This document shows positions 37,118-45,719 of a DNA stretch of 64,000 bases, one piece after another. The translations under genes and the position numbers were made by a program. Location of the stretch: positions 33,613-97,612 of the forward strand of contig VHBC01000007.1 of NCBI GenBank assembly GCA_016872115.1, read 5' to 3'. The stretch comes from Sphingomonadales bacterium. GTDB lineage: Bacteria; Bacteroidota; Bacteroidia; Flavobacteriales_D; Crocinitomicaceae. Each line of letters begins with the position of its first letter. Within the stretch, counting starts at the first letter, position 1. The notes beneath the pieces were generated by a model that saw only the letters and a program-made list of their open reading frames with translations, did not search any database and was not told the DNA's origin.

Positions 37118-38341
37118 ATGAAATTCGAAGATTACCATATTGATCAGAAGATAAAAGACCAACTGAAAGTACTCGGTTTCAAACGACCTACCGATATCCA
37201 ATACCGTGCCATAAAACACATTTTAGACGGAGAAGATGTTATGGCGGTGGCTCAAACCGGTACCGGTAAAACCGCGGCGTTCGTTATTCCCGTATTGAAC
37301 AAACTGCTCAAATACAAAAAACAAGCCTCCAACTCCCTGCAGATCCGTTGTATCGTTTTGGTCCCAACTAGGGAGCTTGCGCAGCAAATCACGGGTGTTT
37401 TTGAACAAATTGGTGCCCAAACCAAAGTGAAGGCCATCGGATTGTATGGTGGCGTAGAACAAGATGCGCAAATCAAGCAGCTTCAAAAAGGCGTTGAGGT
37501 ACTCATCGCTACTCCAGGCCGTATGTTTGACCTCATTGCGCAAGGACACCTCGACGTTTCGGGAGTACATACTTTGGTCCTTGACGAAGCAGACCTCATG
37601 CTCGACCTCGGTTTCAATAAAGATATTCAAGATATTATCCGAAAGATTCCAGCCAAACACCAAACCTTGTTTTTTACCGCTACCATAGATAAAAAGATCA
37701 AGTCTTTGGCCTATGATGTCGTGCGCTCGGCTATACGCATTCAGTTGTCGCCACAAAACCCTGTATCCAAAAACGTACAACATGCAGTTGCTTTTATCGA
37801 AATGGACGACAAACGCTTCTTTTTAGAAAACATGATCAACGAATATCCCGAGGCGCGTTTCTTGGTTTTTGCTCGAACCAAAGTGCGGGTGGAACGCGTT
37901 GTGAAGGCCATGGAGCGAGTAGGTGTTCATGCGGAGGCACTACACGGAGGCGTAGCTCAAAATGATCGCTTTGCACTTTTAGAGCGTTTTAGAGAAGGGA
38001 AAAATCAGGTATTAATTACAACAGATGTTGCCGCCAGAGGTATTGATATCCCTAATATGGAATACGTCATCAATTACGACCTTCCAGACAACCCCGAAAA
38101 CTACGTACACCGATGTGGCCGAACAGGCAGGGGCAACGCGCTAGGGCAAGCGCTTTCTTTTTGCAGTACAGACGAGCAGCTGTTGCTAGAGGCCATTGAA
38201 GCGTATACAGGTGAAGAAGTCTTGCGCTACGAAATTTCCGAAGGCATGTACAAGGCTATTCTTTTTGATGCAGATGACCCGACCTATAATTGGCAGAAAT
38301 TACTCGACGAAAATGAAAATTCCGACTATTGGGAGGATTAA
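37118..38341 (+). CDS. DEAD-box ATP-dependent RNA helicase
   Basis: The 407-residue product has all helicase motifs: the Q motif (GFKRPTDIQ), motif I AQTGTGKTAAF, Ia PTRELAQQI, Ib TPGRM, II DEAD in LVLDEADLMLD, III TAT in FFTATID, IV LVFARTK, V TTDVAARGIDI and VI HRCGRTGR. It resembles the RhlE/CsdA group that remodels RNA in ribosome assembly and cold adaptation. The C-terminal tail is short and acidic rather than basic. A GTG one codon upstream is also in frame; the ATG is preferred. Confidence 0.95.
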   Translation: MKFEDYHIDQKIKDQLKVLGFKRPTDIQYRAIKHILDGEDVMAVAQTGTGKTAAFVIPVLNKLLKYKKQASNSLQIRCIVLVPTRELAQQITGVFEQIGAQTKVKAIGLYGGVEQDAQIKQLQKGVEVLIATPGRMFDLIAQGHLDVSGVHTLVLDEADLMLDLGFNKDIQDIIRKIPAKHQTLFFTATIDKKIKSLAYDVVRSAIRIQLSPQNPVSKNVQHAVAFIEMDDKRFFLENMINEYPEARFLVFARTKVRVERVVKAMERVGVHAEALHGGVAQNDRFALLERFREGKNQVLITTDVAARGIDIPNMEYVINYDLPDNPENYVHRCGRTGRGNALGQALSFCSTDEQLLLEAIEAYTGEEVLRYEISEGMYKAILFDADDPTYNWQKLLDENENSDYWED

Positions 38342-38380
38342 TTCATAAATAATTTATACCTTGAGCTAAATAATTTTAAA

Positions 38381-38953
38381 ATGTTAAATATAAAAAAGAT
38401 ATTTTTTACAATCCTTCTTCTTTTCGTAGCAACGCTCACAACCGTTGCCCAAACGAAAAAATTCCACGGTGTGAGCTTCAATACAGAACTTAAACTCGAT
38501 GGCGAAAACCTCGTTATCAACGGCGCAGGTCTTCGTGAAAAGTACTTTATGGATTTGTATGTCGCTGGACTTTATGTTCCCAAAAAGACGGCTGACTCCA
38601 AAAAAATTATCTACGATGACACCGAAATGGCCATTCACCTCAAAATTATTTCAAACAGTGTCACTAGAGAGCGTTTTATTGAATCCGTAAACGAAGGTTT
38701 TGCCATTTCAAAGCACGGTTCAGCGAGCAAAGAAGAAATCAAAAAATTTGTTGGTTTTTTCAGCGAGCCTATTCAAAATGGCGATAAAATTTACCTCGAT
38801 TACATCCCTGGAAAAGGCGTTCGCGTCACTAAAAATGGCGAAGTAAAAGGTACAATACCTGGCCTTGAGTTCAAAAAAGCACTTTTTGGAATTTGGTTTG
38901 GCACGCCACCAGTTCAAGAGAGCCTCAAAAACGAAATGTTGGGCAAAGACTAG
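38381..38953 (+). CDS. chalcone isomerase-like exported protein
   Basis: The 190-residue product has a signal peptide (KKIFFTILLLFVATLTTVAQ) and the chalcone-isomerase-like fold: FNTELKLDGENLVINGAG, REKYFMDLYVAGLYVPKK and LEFKKALFGIWFGTPPVQESLK. In bacteria this fold usually binds fatty acids rather than acting on flavonoids. It lies 39 bases after the helicase gene and before a terminator. Confidence 0.85.
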   Translation: MLNIKKIFFTILLLFVATLTTVAQTKKFHGVSFNTELKLDGENLVINGAGLREKYFMDLYVAGLYVPKKTADSKKIIYDDTEMAIHLKIISNSVTRERFIESVNEGFAISKHGSASKEEIKKFVGFFSEPIQNGDKIYLDYIPGKGVRVTKNGEVKGTIPGLEFKKALFGIWFGTPPVQESLKNEMLGKD

Positions 38954-38974
38954 CTTTATCCTTCAATCAATTCT

Positions 38975-39000
38975 AAAAAGCCACGCAAGTGGCTTTTTTT
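38975..39000 (+). terminator. intrinsic terminator after the chalcone isomerase-like gene
   Basis: AAAAAGCCAC (38975-38984), a GCAA tetraloop, GTGGCTTTTT (38989-38998) and further T bases. It isolates the sulfur operon from upstream transcription. Confidence 0.88.
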
Positions 39001-39016
39001 TGTGACTTATGTCACA
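39001..39016. promoter_or_regulatory. Crp-family operator upstream of the sulfur operon
   Basis: TGTGAC-TTAT-GTCACA is a perfect palindrome and fits the Crp consensus TGTGA-N6-TCACA at every position. Its centre (39008.5) is about 42 bp upstream of the start site predicted from the -7 box at 39038-39045, the classic position for a class II activator. No crp/fnr-type gene is present in the window. Confidence 0.7.
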
Positions 39017-39037
39017 TTTTACAAGCAAACATTACTG

Positions 39038-39045
39038 TACTTTTG
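39038..39045 (+). promoter_or_regulatory. -7 promoter element of the sulfur operon
   Basis: TACTTTTG matches TAnnTTTG. No TTG -33 element is at the right distance; the Crp-type palindrome occupies the region just upstream, as expected for an activator-dependent promoter. Confidence 0.65.
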
Positions 39046-39060
39046 TACCAAAGAATTAGT

Positions 39061-40479
39061 ATGAAAATAGAACAAATATACACGGGTTGTTTGGCACAAG
39101 GGGCCTATTATGTGGTGAGCGGCAACGATGCACTCATTATCGATCCGCTGAGAGAGACGCAGCCTTATTTAGATCGTTTAAAAGCAGACGGTGTAAACCT
39201 CAAATATATTTTTGAAACGCATTTTCATGCGGATTTCGTTTCTGGCCATTTGGATTTGAGTAAGCAAACTGGAGCGCCGATCGTTTATGGCCCCATGGCG
39301 AATCCCGAATATGAGGCCATTATTGCGACAGACGGTCAAGTATTTGAAATTGGCAATGTCAAAATTAAGGTATTGCACACGCCTGGCCACACAATGGAGA
39401 GCTCTACCTTTTTATTGATCAATGCGGAAGGAAAAGACGAAGCTATTTTTTCCGGAGATACGCTCTTTTTGGGAGATGTAGGCCGACCTGATCTTGCCCA
39501 AAAAGCCGCAGATATGACCCAAGAACATCTAGCCGGTATGCTTTACGACTCACTCATGACGAAAATCATGCCTTTGGCAGATGATATCACGGTTTATCCT
39601 GCACATGGGGCGGGTTCAGCCTGCGGTAAAAACATGATGAAAGAAACCGTTGACACCTTGGGCAACCAAAAGAAAATGAATTATGCGCTTAATCAGCCGA
39701 ACAAAGAGGCATTTATAGCTGCCGTTACAGACGGTTTGTTGCCACCTCCAGTTTATTTTGGCTATAATGTAGCTATGAATAAAAAAGGTTATGACAGTTT
39801 TACAGAGGTCAAAGCAAAGGCTTTAACACCTTTGAGCCCAGAAATCTTCAAAACACTCGTTGAGGCCACAGGTGCTTTGATTTTAGATACCAGGTCACCA
39901 GCTGATTTTCATAAAGGATTTATTCCACAATCCATCAACATTGGCATTCGCGGTGATTTCGCACCGTGGGTAGGTGCACTTGTGGGTGATGTGAAACAAG
40001 AAATTGTATTTATTGCAGAGTCAGGTATGGAAGAGGAGGTAATCACGCGCCTGAGCCGTGTAGGTTTCGATAAAGTATTGGGCTACCTCGAAGGTGGTTT
40101 TGCAGCTTGGCAAGAAGCAGGTAAAGAAATTGACCAAGTGAAACGCATCTCTGCTGAAGAATTTGCCACTCAATTTAAAGCCGGTGAGTCTATGGTGATT
40201 GACGTGCGCAAAGAAACGGAATACGAAGCTGAGCACGTTGAAGACGCCTACAGCAAGCCGCTGGCTTATATCAACGACTGGACCAAAGATATCGATCCAG
40301 AGCAACATTTCTTTATGCACTGCGCCGGTGGTTATCGAAGCATGATAGCCGCTTCTATATTACAAGCGCGCGGTTACCGCAACTTTACTGAGGTAGACGG
40401 CGGCTTTGGTGCCATTTCAAAAACCGAAGTGCCGCGCACCGACTTCGTTTGCCAAAGTAAGGTAATGAAATCAAATTAA
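39061..40479 (+). CDS. persulfide dioxygenase fused to two rhodanese domains
   Basis: From the ATG at 39061 the product has 472 residues. Residues about 1-230 are an ETHE1-like metallo-beta-lactamase domain with iron ligands in ETHFHADFVSGH (52-63), HTPGHTMESS and FSGDTLFLGDVGRPDL. Two rhodanese domains follow (about 262-360 and 368-465). Only the second has the active Cys, Cys421 in MHCAGGYRS; the first has AESG at that place. The enzyme oxidises persulfide to sulfite, and the rhodanese handles the persulfide or makes thiosulfate. It leads an operon with two YeeE/YedE genes. Confidence 0.9.
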   Translation: MKIEQIYTGCLAQGAYYVVSGNDALIIDPLRETQPYLDRLKADGVNLKYIFETHFHADFVSGHLDLSKQTGAPIVYGPMANPEYEAIIATDGQVFEIGNVKIKVLHTPGHTMESSTFLLINAEGKDEAIFSGDTLFLGDVGRPDLAQKAADMTQEHLAGMLYDSLMTKIMPLADDITVYPAHGAGSACGKNMMKETVDTLGNQKKMNYALNQPNKEAFIAAVTDGLLPPPVYFGYNVAMNKKGYDSFTEVKAKALTPLSPEIFKTLVEATGALILDTRSPADFHKGFIPQSINIGIRGDFAPWVGALVGDVKQEIVFIAESGMEEEVITRLSRVGFDKVLGYLEGGFAAWQEAGKEIDQVKRISAEEFATQFKAGESMVIDVRKETEYEAEHVEDAYSKPLAYINDWTKDIDPEQHFFMHCAGGYRSMIAASILQARGYRNFTEVDGGFGAISKTEVPRTDFVCQSKVMKSN

Positions 40480-40507
40480 TTCAATTCTCAAATCTAAACC
40501 CTAACCC

Positions 40508-41065
40508 ATGCTCGATTTTATTATGCAACCTTGGCCTTGGTGGTTCTCCGGAATCATCATAGCCGCAGTCATGTTTCTCATGCTCTTTTTTGGAAAAAGC
40601 TTTGGATTTTCCTCGAACCTTCGCACCATTTGCACTATTGTAGGTGCAGGAAAGCGCGTTAAATTTTTTGATTTTGATTGGAAGACACAATCATGGAATC
40701 TCGTATTTCTTCTTGGTGCCATTATTGGTGGCTATATTGCCAATCAATTTTTAAATGACGGTTCTGCGTTTGTTTTGGCCGATGCCACTGTCAAGGATTT
40801 GGCAGAACTAGGGTTTTCAAAAGCCGATCAGATTCAGCCCTCAGAAATATTTAGTTGGGAAGCTATTTTTACGTTAAAAGGTTTTCTAATGCTCGCTTTT
40901 GGTGGCTTCTTTGTTGGCTTTGGCTCCCGTTACGCAGGCGGCTGTACCTCAGGGCATGCCATATCAGGAATATCAAATCTTCAAATACCCTCTTTAATTG
41001 CGGTAGTAGGCTTTTTTATCGGAGGCCTCTTGATGACACACCTTATTTTCCCACTTATATTCTAA
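40508..41065 (+). CDS. YeeE/YedE family half-transporter, first
   Basis: The 185-residue membrane protein has the family's conserved cysteine motif YAGGCTSGHAISG. YeeE/YedE (TsuA-like) proteins import thiosulfate or move related sulfur species through a row of cysteines. In Bacteroidota the transporter is often split into two halves, as here: this half and the next gene 3 bases later. It has about four or five membrane segments. Confidence 0.88.
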   Translation: MLDFIMQPWPWWFSGIIIAAVMFLMLFFGKSFGFSSNLRTICTIVGAGKRVKFFDFDWKTQSWNLVFLLGAIIGGYIANQFLNDGSAFVLADATVKDLAELGFSKADQIQPSEIFSWEAIFTLKGFLMLAFGGFFVGFGSRYAGGCTSGHAISGISNLQIPSLIAVVGFFIGGLLMTHLIFPLIF

Positions 41066-41068
41066 GCC

Positions 41069-41482
41069 ATGAAATTTATCAAGTTTTTATTCGTCGGAAT
41101 TTTATTTGGTATCGTTATGGCCAAATCCCAAGCTATTAGTTGGTATCGCATCCAAGAAATGTTTAGGTTTCAGAGTTTCCATATGTACGGTATTATTGGA
41201 ACGGCAGTTGTTCTAGGCGTCATTGGAACAGCACTTATCAAAAAAATGAAGGCCAAAGATTACCAAGGTAATTTGATCGAATTCGTCCCGAAAGAAAAGG
41301 GTTATTGGCACTACATTCTTGGTGGAACACTTTTTGGCATCGGATGGGCCATGAGTGGCGCTTGCCCAGGGCCAATGGTAGTCAATATTGGGTACGGTTT
41401 TGTGAGCTTTTTTGTTGTCGTGTTCTTTGCCATTTTTGGAACATTTCTTTACGGCGTACTTCAAAACAAATTACCTCATTAA
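41069..41482 (+). CDS. YeeE/YedE family half-transporter, second
   Basis: The 137-residue membrane protein carries the second cysteine motif, GWAMSGACPGPMVVNIG, and four likely membrane helices. Together with the preceding half it should form one thiosulfate-type channel. It is the last clear gene of the sulfur operon. Confidence 0.88.
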   Translation: MKFIKFLFVGILFGIVMAKSQAISWYRIQEMFRFQSFHMYGIIGTAVVLGVIGTALIKKMKAKDYQGNLIEFVPKEKGYWHYILGGTLFGIGWAMSGACPGPMVVNIGYGFVSFFVVVFFAIFGTFLYGVLQNKLPH

Positions 41483-41495
41483 ATAGGTGGTTCAC

Positions 41496-41636
41496 ATGAA
41501 GCATTTTTTCATTTTAAGTAGCTTTTCGGTTCTATTTTTCGCTTGTAATGACACCCACCCCGCAAGGGAATGCGAAGGTTTTGGATGCGCCGCAAAATTT
41601 ACTAACGCAAGTAACCGGTGTGCCTTACGAGTTTAA
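41496..41636 (+). CDS. 46-residue putative lipoprotein, possibly a remnant
   Basis: The ATG at 41496 opens a 46-codon frame starting MKHFFILSSFSVLFFACND, with a lipobox ending in Cys (LFFAC). The rest has ECEGFGCAAKF with two more Cys residues and then stops. The next frame (ATG 41548, stop at 41640) also looks protein-like, with LDAPQNLLTQVTGVPYEFK at its end. The two may be halves of one frameshifted gene, or the first may be a truncated lipoprotein. It lies 13 bases after the sulfur operon. Confidence 0.4.
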   Translation: MKHFFILSSFSVLFFACNDTHPARECEGFGCAAKFTNASNRCALRV

Positions 41637-41716
41637 ATAAATAGAAGTGCTCTAGGTTATTTCTTATTAATCTAATAGTAGAGGTTAATATATTTATATT
41701 ATTTAAAATCAATAAG

Positions 41717-43783
41717 ATGAAAATAAATGTAATTCTGTATTTATATCTTTTTACGGGCACGTTTGTTTTCGATACTGAGGCCCAAACCAACAATTTTCCT
41801 TTTGAAATTCAACTCAAGGCCGATTCAATTGCTGGTTTCAATGGGCTGCATTCTTTTGCTTATGGCCAGCGAGAGGGCAAGGTTCTTTTGATCGGAGGCA
41901 GGCCCGACGGCATGCACGCATGGGCCCAAGATATCTGTGCGTTCAATCCTTCCCATAAAAAAGGAGGGCACTATTTGTTTTCTACTTTTTTTGAAGACGA
42001 CCTCCAAACGCCGCGCGATGGTGTTTGTCAAATCATGCATTTAGGGCAAATTTATGAGCGCCGTGTGTTTGTGAAGGGTCGTATGGTGGAGGAAACCCTC
42101 AACACCTTTGAAGGCAAGCCGAGGGTGCGTAGCAAGTTTTCACTTTGGGATAACGACTCCGTTCTTATTGATCAAAAAGTGTATTACGAGAATGGTCCTT
42201 TGCAAACGCACAATATCTTTTATTTGGATGCTAATGGCCGTCGCTGTTTAAAAACAATTGAGTTTGGTCTTAAAGGTCAAAAGCGTTTTGAGCGCTCTTA
42301 TGCTTGGATCCGTTACCGTGAGCTCAATGAATCCGATAAAAGCATGCATCCAGCCCATACGGTAGATGACGACGGCTATACTTATTTAATGACGCCTATT
42401 GGTGCTGAACGCACGTATTACGATACTGGCGAACTCATGGAACTCAAATACCATCAGTTTATCAAAGATGGGCAATACGAACACCGCTCTTTAAATGGGC
42501 CAGTCTATACCTATTACGAAAACGGAAAGCTCAAAGCCAAAGGAACTTATAAAGATGGTAGTTTATATGGTAGCTTTAAAAGCTATCATCCAGACGGCAA
42601 ACTGCAGTCGGAACGCAATTACCAAAATGATGTGCCAGTAGGCGAGTGGAAGGCTTGGCACCCAAATGGCCAACAAGCGTCTTGGTATTTGTATGATTTA
42701 GAAACCGCACACCCTTTTGAGCCCAACAAAAAAGAATGGGCAGAAAACGGGCAACTAACGCTAGAACAAGTTTTAGATGTCGGCGCCAATGGCTATTTGA
42801 AAGAATGGACGCCGTCAGGTATTCAAATCCATGATGTTGACATCCAGTTGCTTGACCGCCATAAAGGCGTGGAAACCTGGTGGTACAACGATGGCCAGCT
42901 ACATTGGCGCAGGGATTACAGAAAGGGCAAAGACACCTCACTTGTTGAATTTTATCCCAACGGAGAATGGCAGCGCTTAGAAATATATAAAGAACAGGGT
43001 TCCAACAGCTATAGAGAAATTAAACGCTGGTATCCTAAAATGGTATTGGAGCAGCTTTATATTGCAGAAACACGTGCCGATGGTTATTTCAAGCAACTAC
43101 AAGAGCTCTATTATCCGAATGGCAACCTAAAGAGTAGGGTTGAGTACAAGAACCAAGATTGCTTTAAAGAATTTTACGCGAGCAACGGCATTAAAACCCG
43201 TTTTTTGCATACGATTTCCGATAGTTTGCATGGCCCTTATCAAGAATTGGATTCAACGGGTAAATTGCTTATCGATTTTCATTACCTAGCAGGTCTGAGA
43301 GATGGCTGGTGCAGAGCATACGCTGCAGATGGAAACTTACTTTTTGAACGATACTATGAAATGGGAATTCCGAATACAAAATATGCATCGGTCGATAAAA
43401 GAAAAGAGCAGCCAAGACTTTCTATTGAAACCAAACAGGGTCTGGAACGGCTCATTAAAATGCAGCAAATAGATTCATTGCAATTCTCCAAGAAAGAAAT
43501 AGAAGGATTAATTGAATTAGCCTATCAGTTCATTCCAGAGCAATTTGAACCGCTTCCGCAATCAGAATACAATCGCCTAAGAGATTTTAACCGCGCACTG
43601 CGTGTTCATTTACGCCGCAAGGGGCCCCTCATTTGGATGGATTTAAGTGCTTACGGAACAAGTTCCATTTCGCTCATAATTTACCCCGATATGGAAATCG
43701 AGCTATTCAATCATCTATATACCATCGATGAGCTCAACGAATTAAATGTCGTCTCGCCAAAATTTTACATGTGGAACGATTAA
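41717..43783 (+). CDS. exported MORN-repeat protein with a kelch-like N-terminal fragment
   Basis: The 688-residue product has a signal peptide (about 1-23). Residues 41-75 (FNGLHSFAYGQREGKVLLIGG and onwards) resemble the first blade of kelch-like T9SS proteins. From about residue 100 it changes to MORN/YwqK repeats such as YYENGKLKAKGTYKDGSLYG, which fill most of the chain. The C-terminal 130 residues are a separate domain I do not recognise. The N-terminus looks like a join of two families. The function is unknown; surface or periplasmic location is likely. Confidence 0.75.
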   Translation: MKINVILYLYLFTGTFVFDTEAQTNNFPFEIQLKADSIAGFNGLHSFAYGQREGKVLLIGGRPDGMHAWAQDICAFNPSHKKGGHYLFSTFFEDDLQTPRDGVCQIMHLGQIYERRVFVKGRMVEETLNTFEGKPRVRSKFSLWDNDSVLIDQKVYYENGPLQTHNIFYLDANGRRCLKTIEFGLKGQKRFERSYAWIRYRELNESDKSMHPAHTVDDDGYTYLMTPIGAERTYYDTGELMELKYHQFIKDGQYEHRSLNGPVYTYYENGKLKAKGTYKDGSLYGSFKSYHPDGKLQSERNYQNDVPVGEWKAWHPNGQQASWYLYDLETAHPFEPNKKEWAENGQLTLEQVLDVGANGYLKEWTPSGIQIHDVDIQLLDRHKGVETWWYNDGQLHWRRDYRKGKDTSLVEFYPNGEWQRLEIYKEQGSNSYREIKRWYPKMVLEQLYIAETRADGYFKQLQELYYPNGNLKSRVEYKNQDCFKEFYASNGIKTRFLHTISDSLHGPYQELDSTGKLLIDFHYLAGLRDGWCRAYAADGNLLFERYYEMGIPNTKYASVDKRKEQPRLSIETKQGLERLIKMQQIDSLQFSKKEIEGLIELAYQFIPEQFEPLPQSEYNRLRDFNRALRVHLRRKGPLIWMDLSAYGTSSISLIIYPDMEIELFNHLYTIDELNELNVVSPKFYMWND

Positions 43784-44292
43784 TTGCGTTTTTTTTATTC
43801 TTTGTTTCCAGCGCAGTTTATGCTGATTTGCTGCCAACAGAGTTGGGTTTCACATTGAGGCAAGTGCCTACAAGTTCTGATCAGTACACTGTTTTGGAGT
43901 TGGAAATTAAAAATCAATCTTCCTTACACAACAGTATTTTGGTACCCGGACATCCGCAGCTTGGCATGGGTTTGTATGAGATTTTGGCCTACGAGCGTGG
44001 CGAATCGATGAAATGGACACCGCTGATGGTTTATGACCCGGTGCTACCTGATTCTGCAGCAAGTGACCACAAATACATGCAGTTCTGGAACCTGAGTCCT
44101 GGAGATAGCTTCAAGCAATTGTTTGTACTTAAATTGGAGCCTTCTAAGGCATGGGCTTTTCAAGTCAAATACCAGCCGCATGTTTGCACGGATTACTTTA
44201 AATATGCCTTTCGCTGGTACAATGACGAAGGCGAGCCCTCAGAACCGGCTATCGACGGCGACCAACGCTTTGCTTATCAAGGTCTCATGTAA
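43771..44292 (+). CDS. exported protein of unknown function
   Basis: The 173-residue product starts at a GTG that overlaps the end of the MORN gene by 13 bases: MERLIAFFLFFVSSAVYADLL, a signal peptide. The mature part is beta-rich (YTVLELEIKNQSSLHNSILVPG), resembling an immunoglobulin-type fold, with one Cys. No family is recognised. The overlap suggests translational coupling with the MORN gene. Confidence 0.65.
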   Translation: MERLIAFFLFFVSSAVYADLLPTELGFTLRQVPTSSDQYTVLELEIKNQSSLHNSILVPGHPQLGMGLYEILAYERGESMKWTPLMVYDPVLPDSAASDHKYMQFWNLSPGDSFKQLFVLKLEPSKAWAFQVKYQPHVCTDYFKYAFRWYNDEGEPSEPAIDGDQRFAYQGLM

Positions 44293-44298
44293 AGTAAC

Positions 44299-44682
44299 TT
44301 GTGCGAGATTTTTCTTCAAGAAAATGAGTTTCATTTAAAAGATCGAAAATCTAAAAATTTAAGCAAAGCCAAGTGGAGGCAAGTTGAACATCTATTCAAA
44401 AGAAATACAGCTTTCCCTGATGAATGGCCCATTTTAAGCAAACAATTATATAGTCAGGCCATTTTATCTTCTTTGCCAAGCTATTGGCATCAGTACCTGG
44501 TTGTTGAGACGCAGGAGGGGATTTGTACCGTTTCTTTGGGATATCGAATTGGTAAAATCAGGCCTGTTTGCAGTTTTTTAGCGAAAATCGCGCATCTTTG
44601 TGGTGCACGCCGGGTATTTTGGCGCACTTCGTCAACTAAAGCAATCAAGTTAACTCATTTTCAAGTTACCCCTTTTTTATGA
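44299..44682 (+). CDS. short protein of unknown function
   Basis: A 127-codon frame begins at a TTG (44299), 6 bases after the preceding gene, and its stop overlaps the ATG of the next gene by 4 bases (ATGA). Such tight spacing on both sides argues for a real gene. The product is basic and has no signal peptide; the segment FKRNTAFPDEWPILSKQLYS and a late cluster of Cys and His residues are visible. No family is recognised, and it could still be chance. Confidence 0.4.
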   Translation: MCEIFLQENEFHLKDRKSKNLSKAKWRQVEHLFKRNTAFPDEWPILSKQLYSQAILSSLPSYWHQYLVVETQEGICTVSLGYRIGKIRPVCSFLAKIAHLCGARRVFWRTSSTKAIKLTHFQVTPFL

Positions 44683-45719
44683 AAAATTTATCATTCTTTT
44701 TGACCCTTTTCTGTCTTTCATACACTTTCGCACAAGAGAATCCATTTGCCAAAGAAATCAATGAAGCTATTGAACAAATGGATGCAGGAAACATCTCACA
44801 GAGTAGGGTAACGCTAGAGGCTGTTTTGCAAAAAGATTCGACAAACTACGATGCTTGGTACGAATACGCATACAGCTATTACATGCAAAAAGACTACGCG
44901 CGGGCTGTTGAAATCATGCAAACCCAAACCGAGCATACACAGGCTACTGATCAACTTTGGCAAATGATCGGAAATGGTTTGGATCTTATGGAAAAGTCTG
45001 ATGACGCTTTGGCAGCTTATGCCAAAGGTTTAGAGCGCTTTCCAAATAGCGGTCGTTTGTATGTAGAAACCGGAAATGTATATTTGATGCAAGATAAAGT
45101 GGACCAAGCCATACCATACTATGAGAAAGGCATTGAGATGGATCCAGGATTTCCGTCGAATTACTACCGTTTGGCGCGCATTTATTTGAACACTGAAAAT
45201 GAGATCTGGGGCGTTTTGTATGGTGAAATCTTCATGAATTTAGAACGCAACACCCAGCGCACCAGAGAAATGAGTTATTGGTTGTATCAAACGTATCAAA
45301 AAGCATTGGTCTATGAAAAAGGGGCTTGGCAAATTAGTTTTGCCAAAGACGCGAGTCCTTTTACCATCGATTTTGAAATGGCCATTGGTTTGGCAGCAGG
45401 CAAATACAGCGCAGCCAATAAAAAACCGACACTAAATGTAGCCGCACTTACGGCCATACGCAAAGAACTCCTACTAACGCTCACTGAGCAAGGCAAAGCC
45501 AATGACATGCTGCTTTATTCTTTTTGGCAAAAAATAGACGATATGGGCTTCTGGGATGCCTACAACGCCTGGGTTTTTGCGCAAGCACCCAACGACCAAT
45601 TCGAAAAATGGCGCAAGGCCAACGATGCCGATTTTGGTTATTTTGTCAAGTGGTACAATCCGAATCCGATTGTCATTACAACCGAGAATTATTTTTCGAA
45701 AACGAAAGTGCTTAATTAA
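44679..45719 (+). CDS. exported TPR protein
   Basis: The 346-residue product has a signal peptide (MKNLSFFLTLFCLSYTFAQ) and tetratricopeptide helices (about 35-190) with phrases such as DAWYEYAYSYYMQKDYARAVEIM (shown in part) and PYYEKGIEMDPGFPSNYYRLAR. The C-terminal 150 residues are a separate domain with many aromatic residues. TPRs bind partner proteins; the partner is unknown. Its last 8 bases overlap the convergent SGNH hydrolase gene. Confidence 0.75.
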   Translation: MKNLSFFLTLFCLSYTFAQENPFAKEINEAIEQMDAGNISQSRVTLEAVLQKDSTNYDAWYEYAYSYYMQKDYARAVEIMQTQTEHTQATDQLWQMIGNGLDLMEKSDDALAAYAKGLERFPNSGRLYVETGNVYLMQDKVDQAIPYYEKGIEMDPGFPSNYYRLARIYLNTENEIWGVLYGEIFMNLERNTQRTREMSYWLYQTYQKALVYEKGAWQISFAKDASPFTIDFEMAIGLAAGKYSAANKKPTLNVAALTAIRKELLLTLTEQGKANDMLLYSFWQKIDDMGFWDAYNAWVFAQAPNDQFEKWRKANDADFGYFVKWYNPNPIVITTENYFSKTKVLN

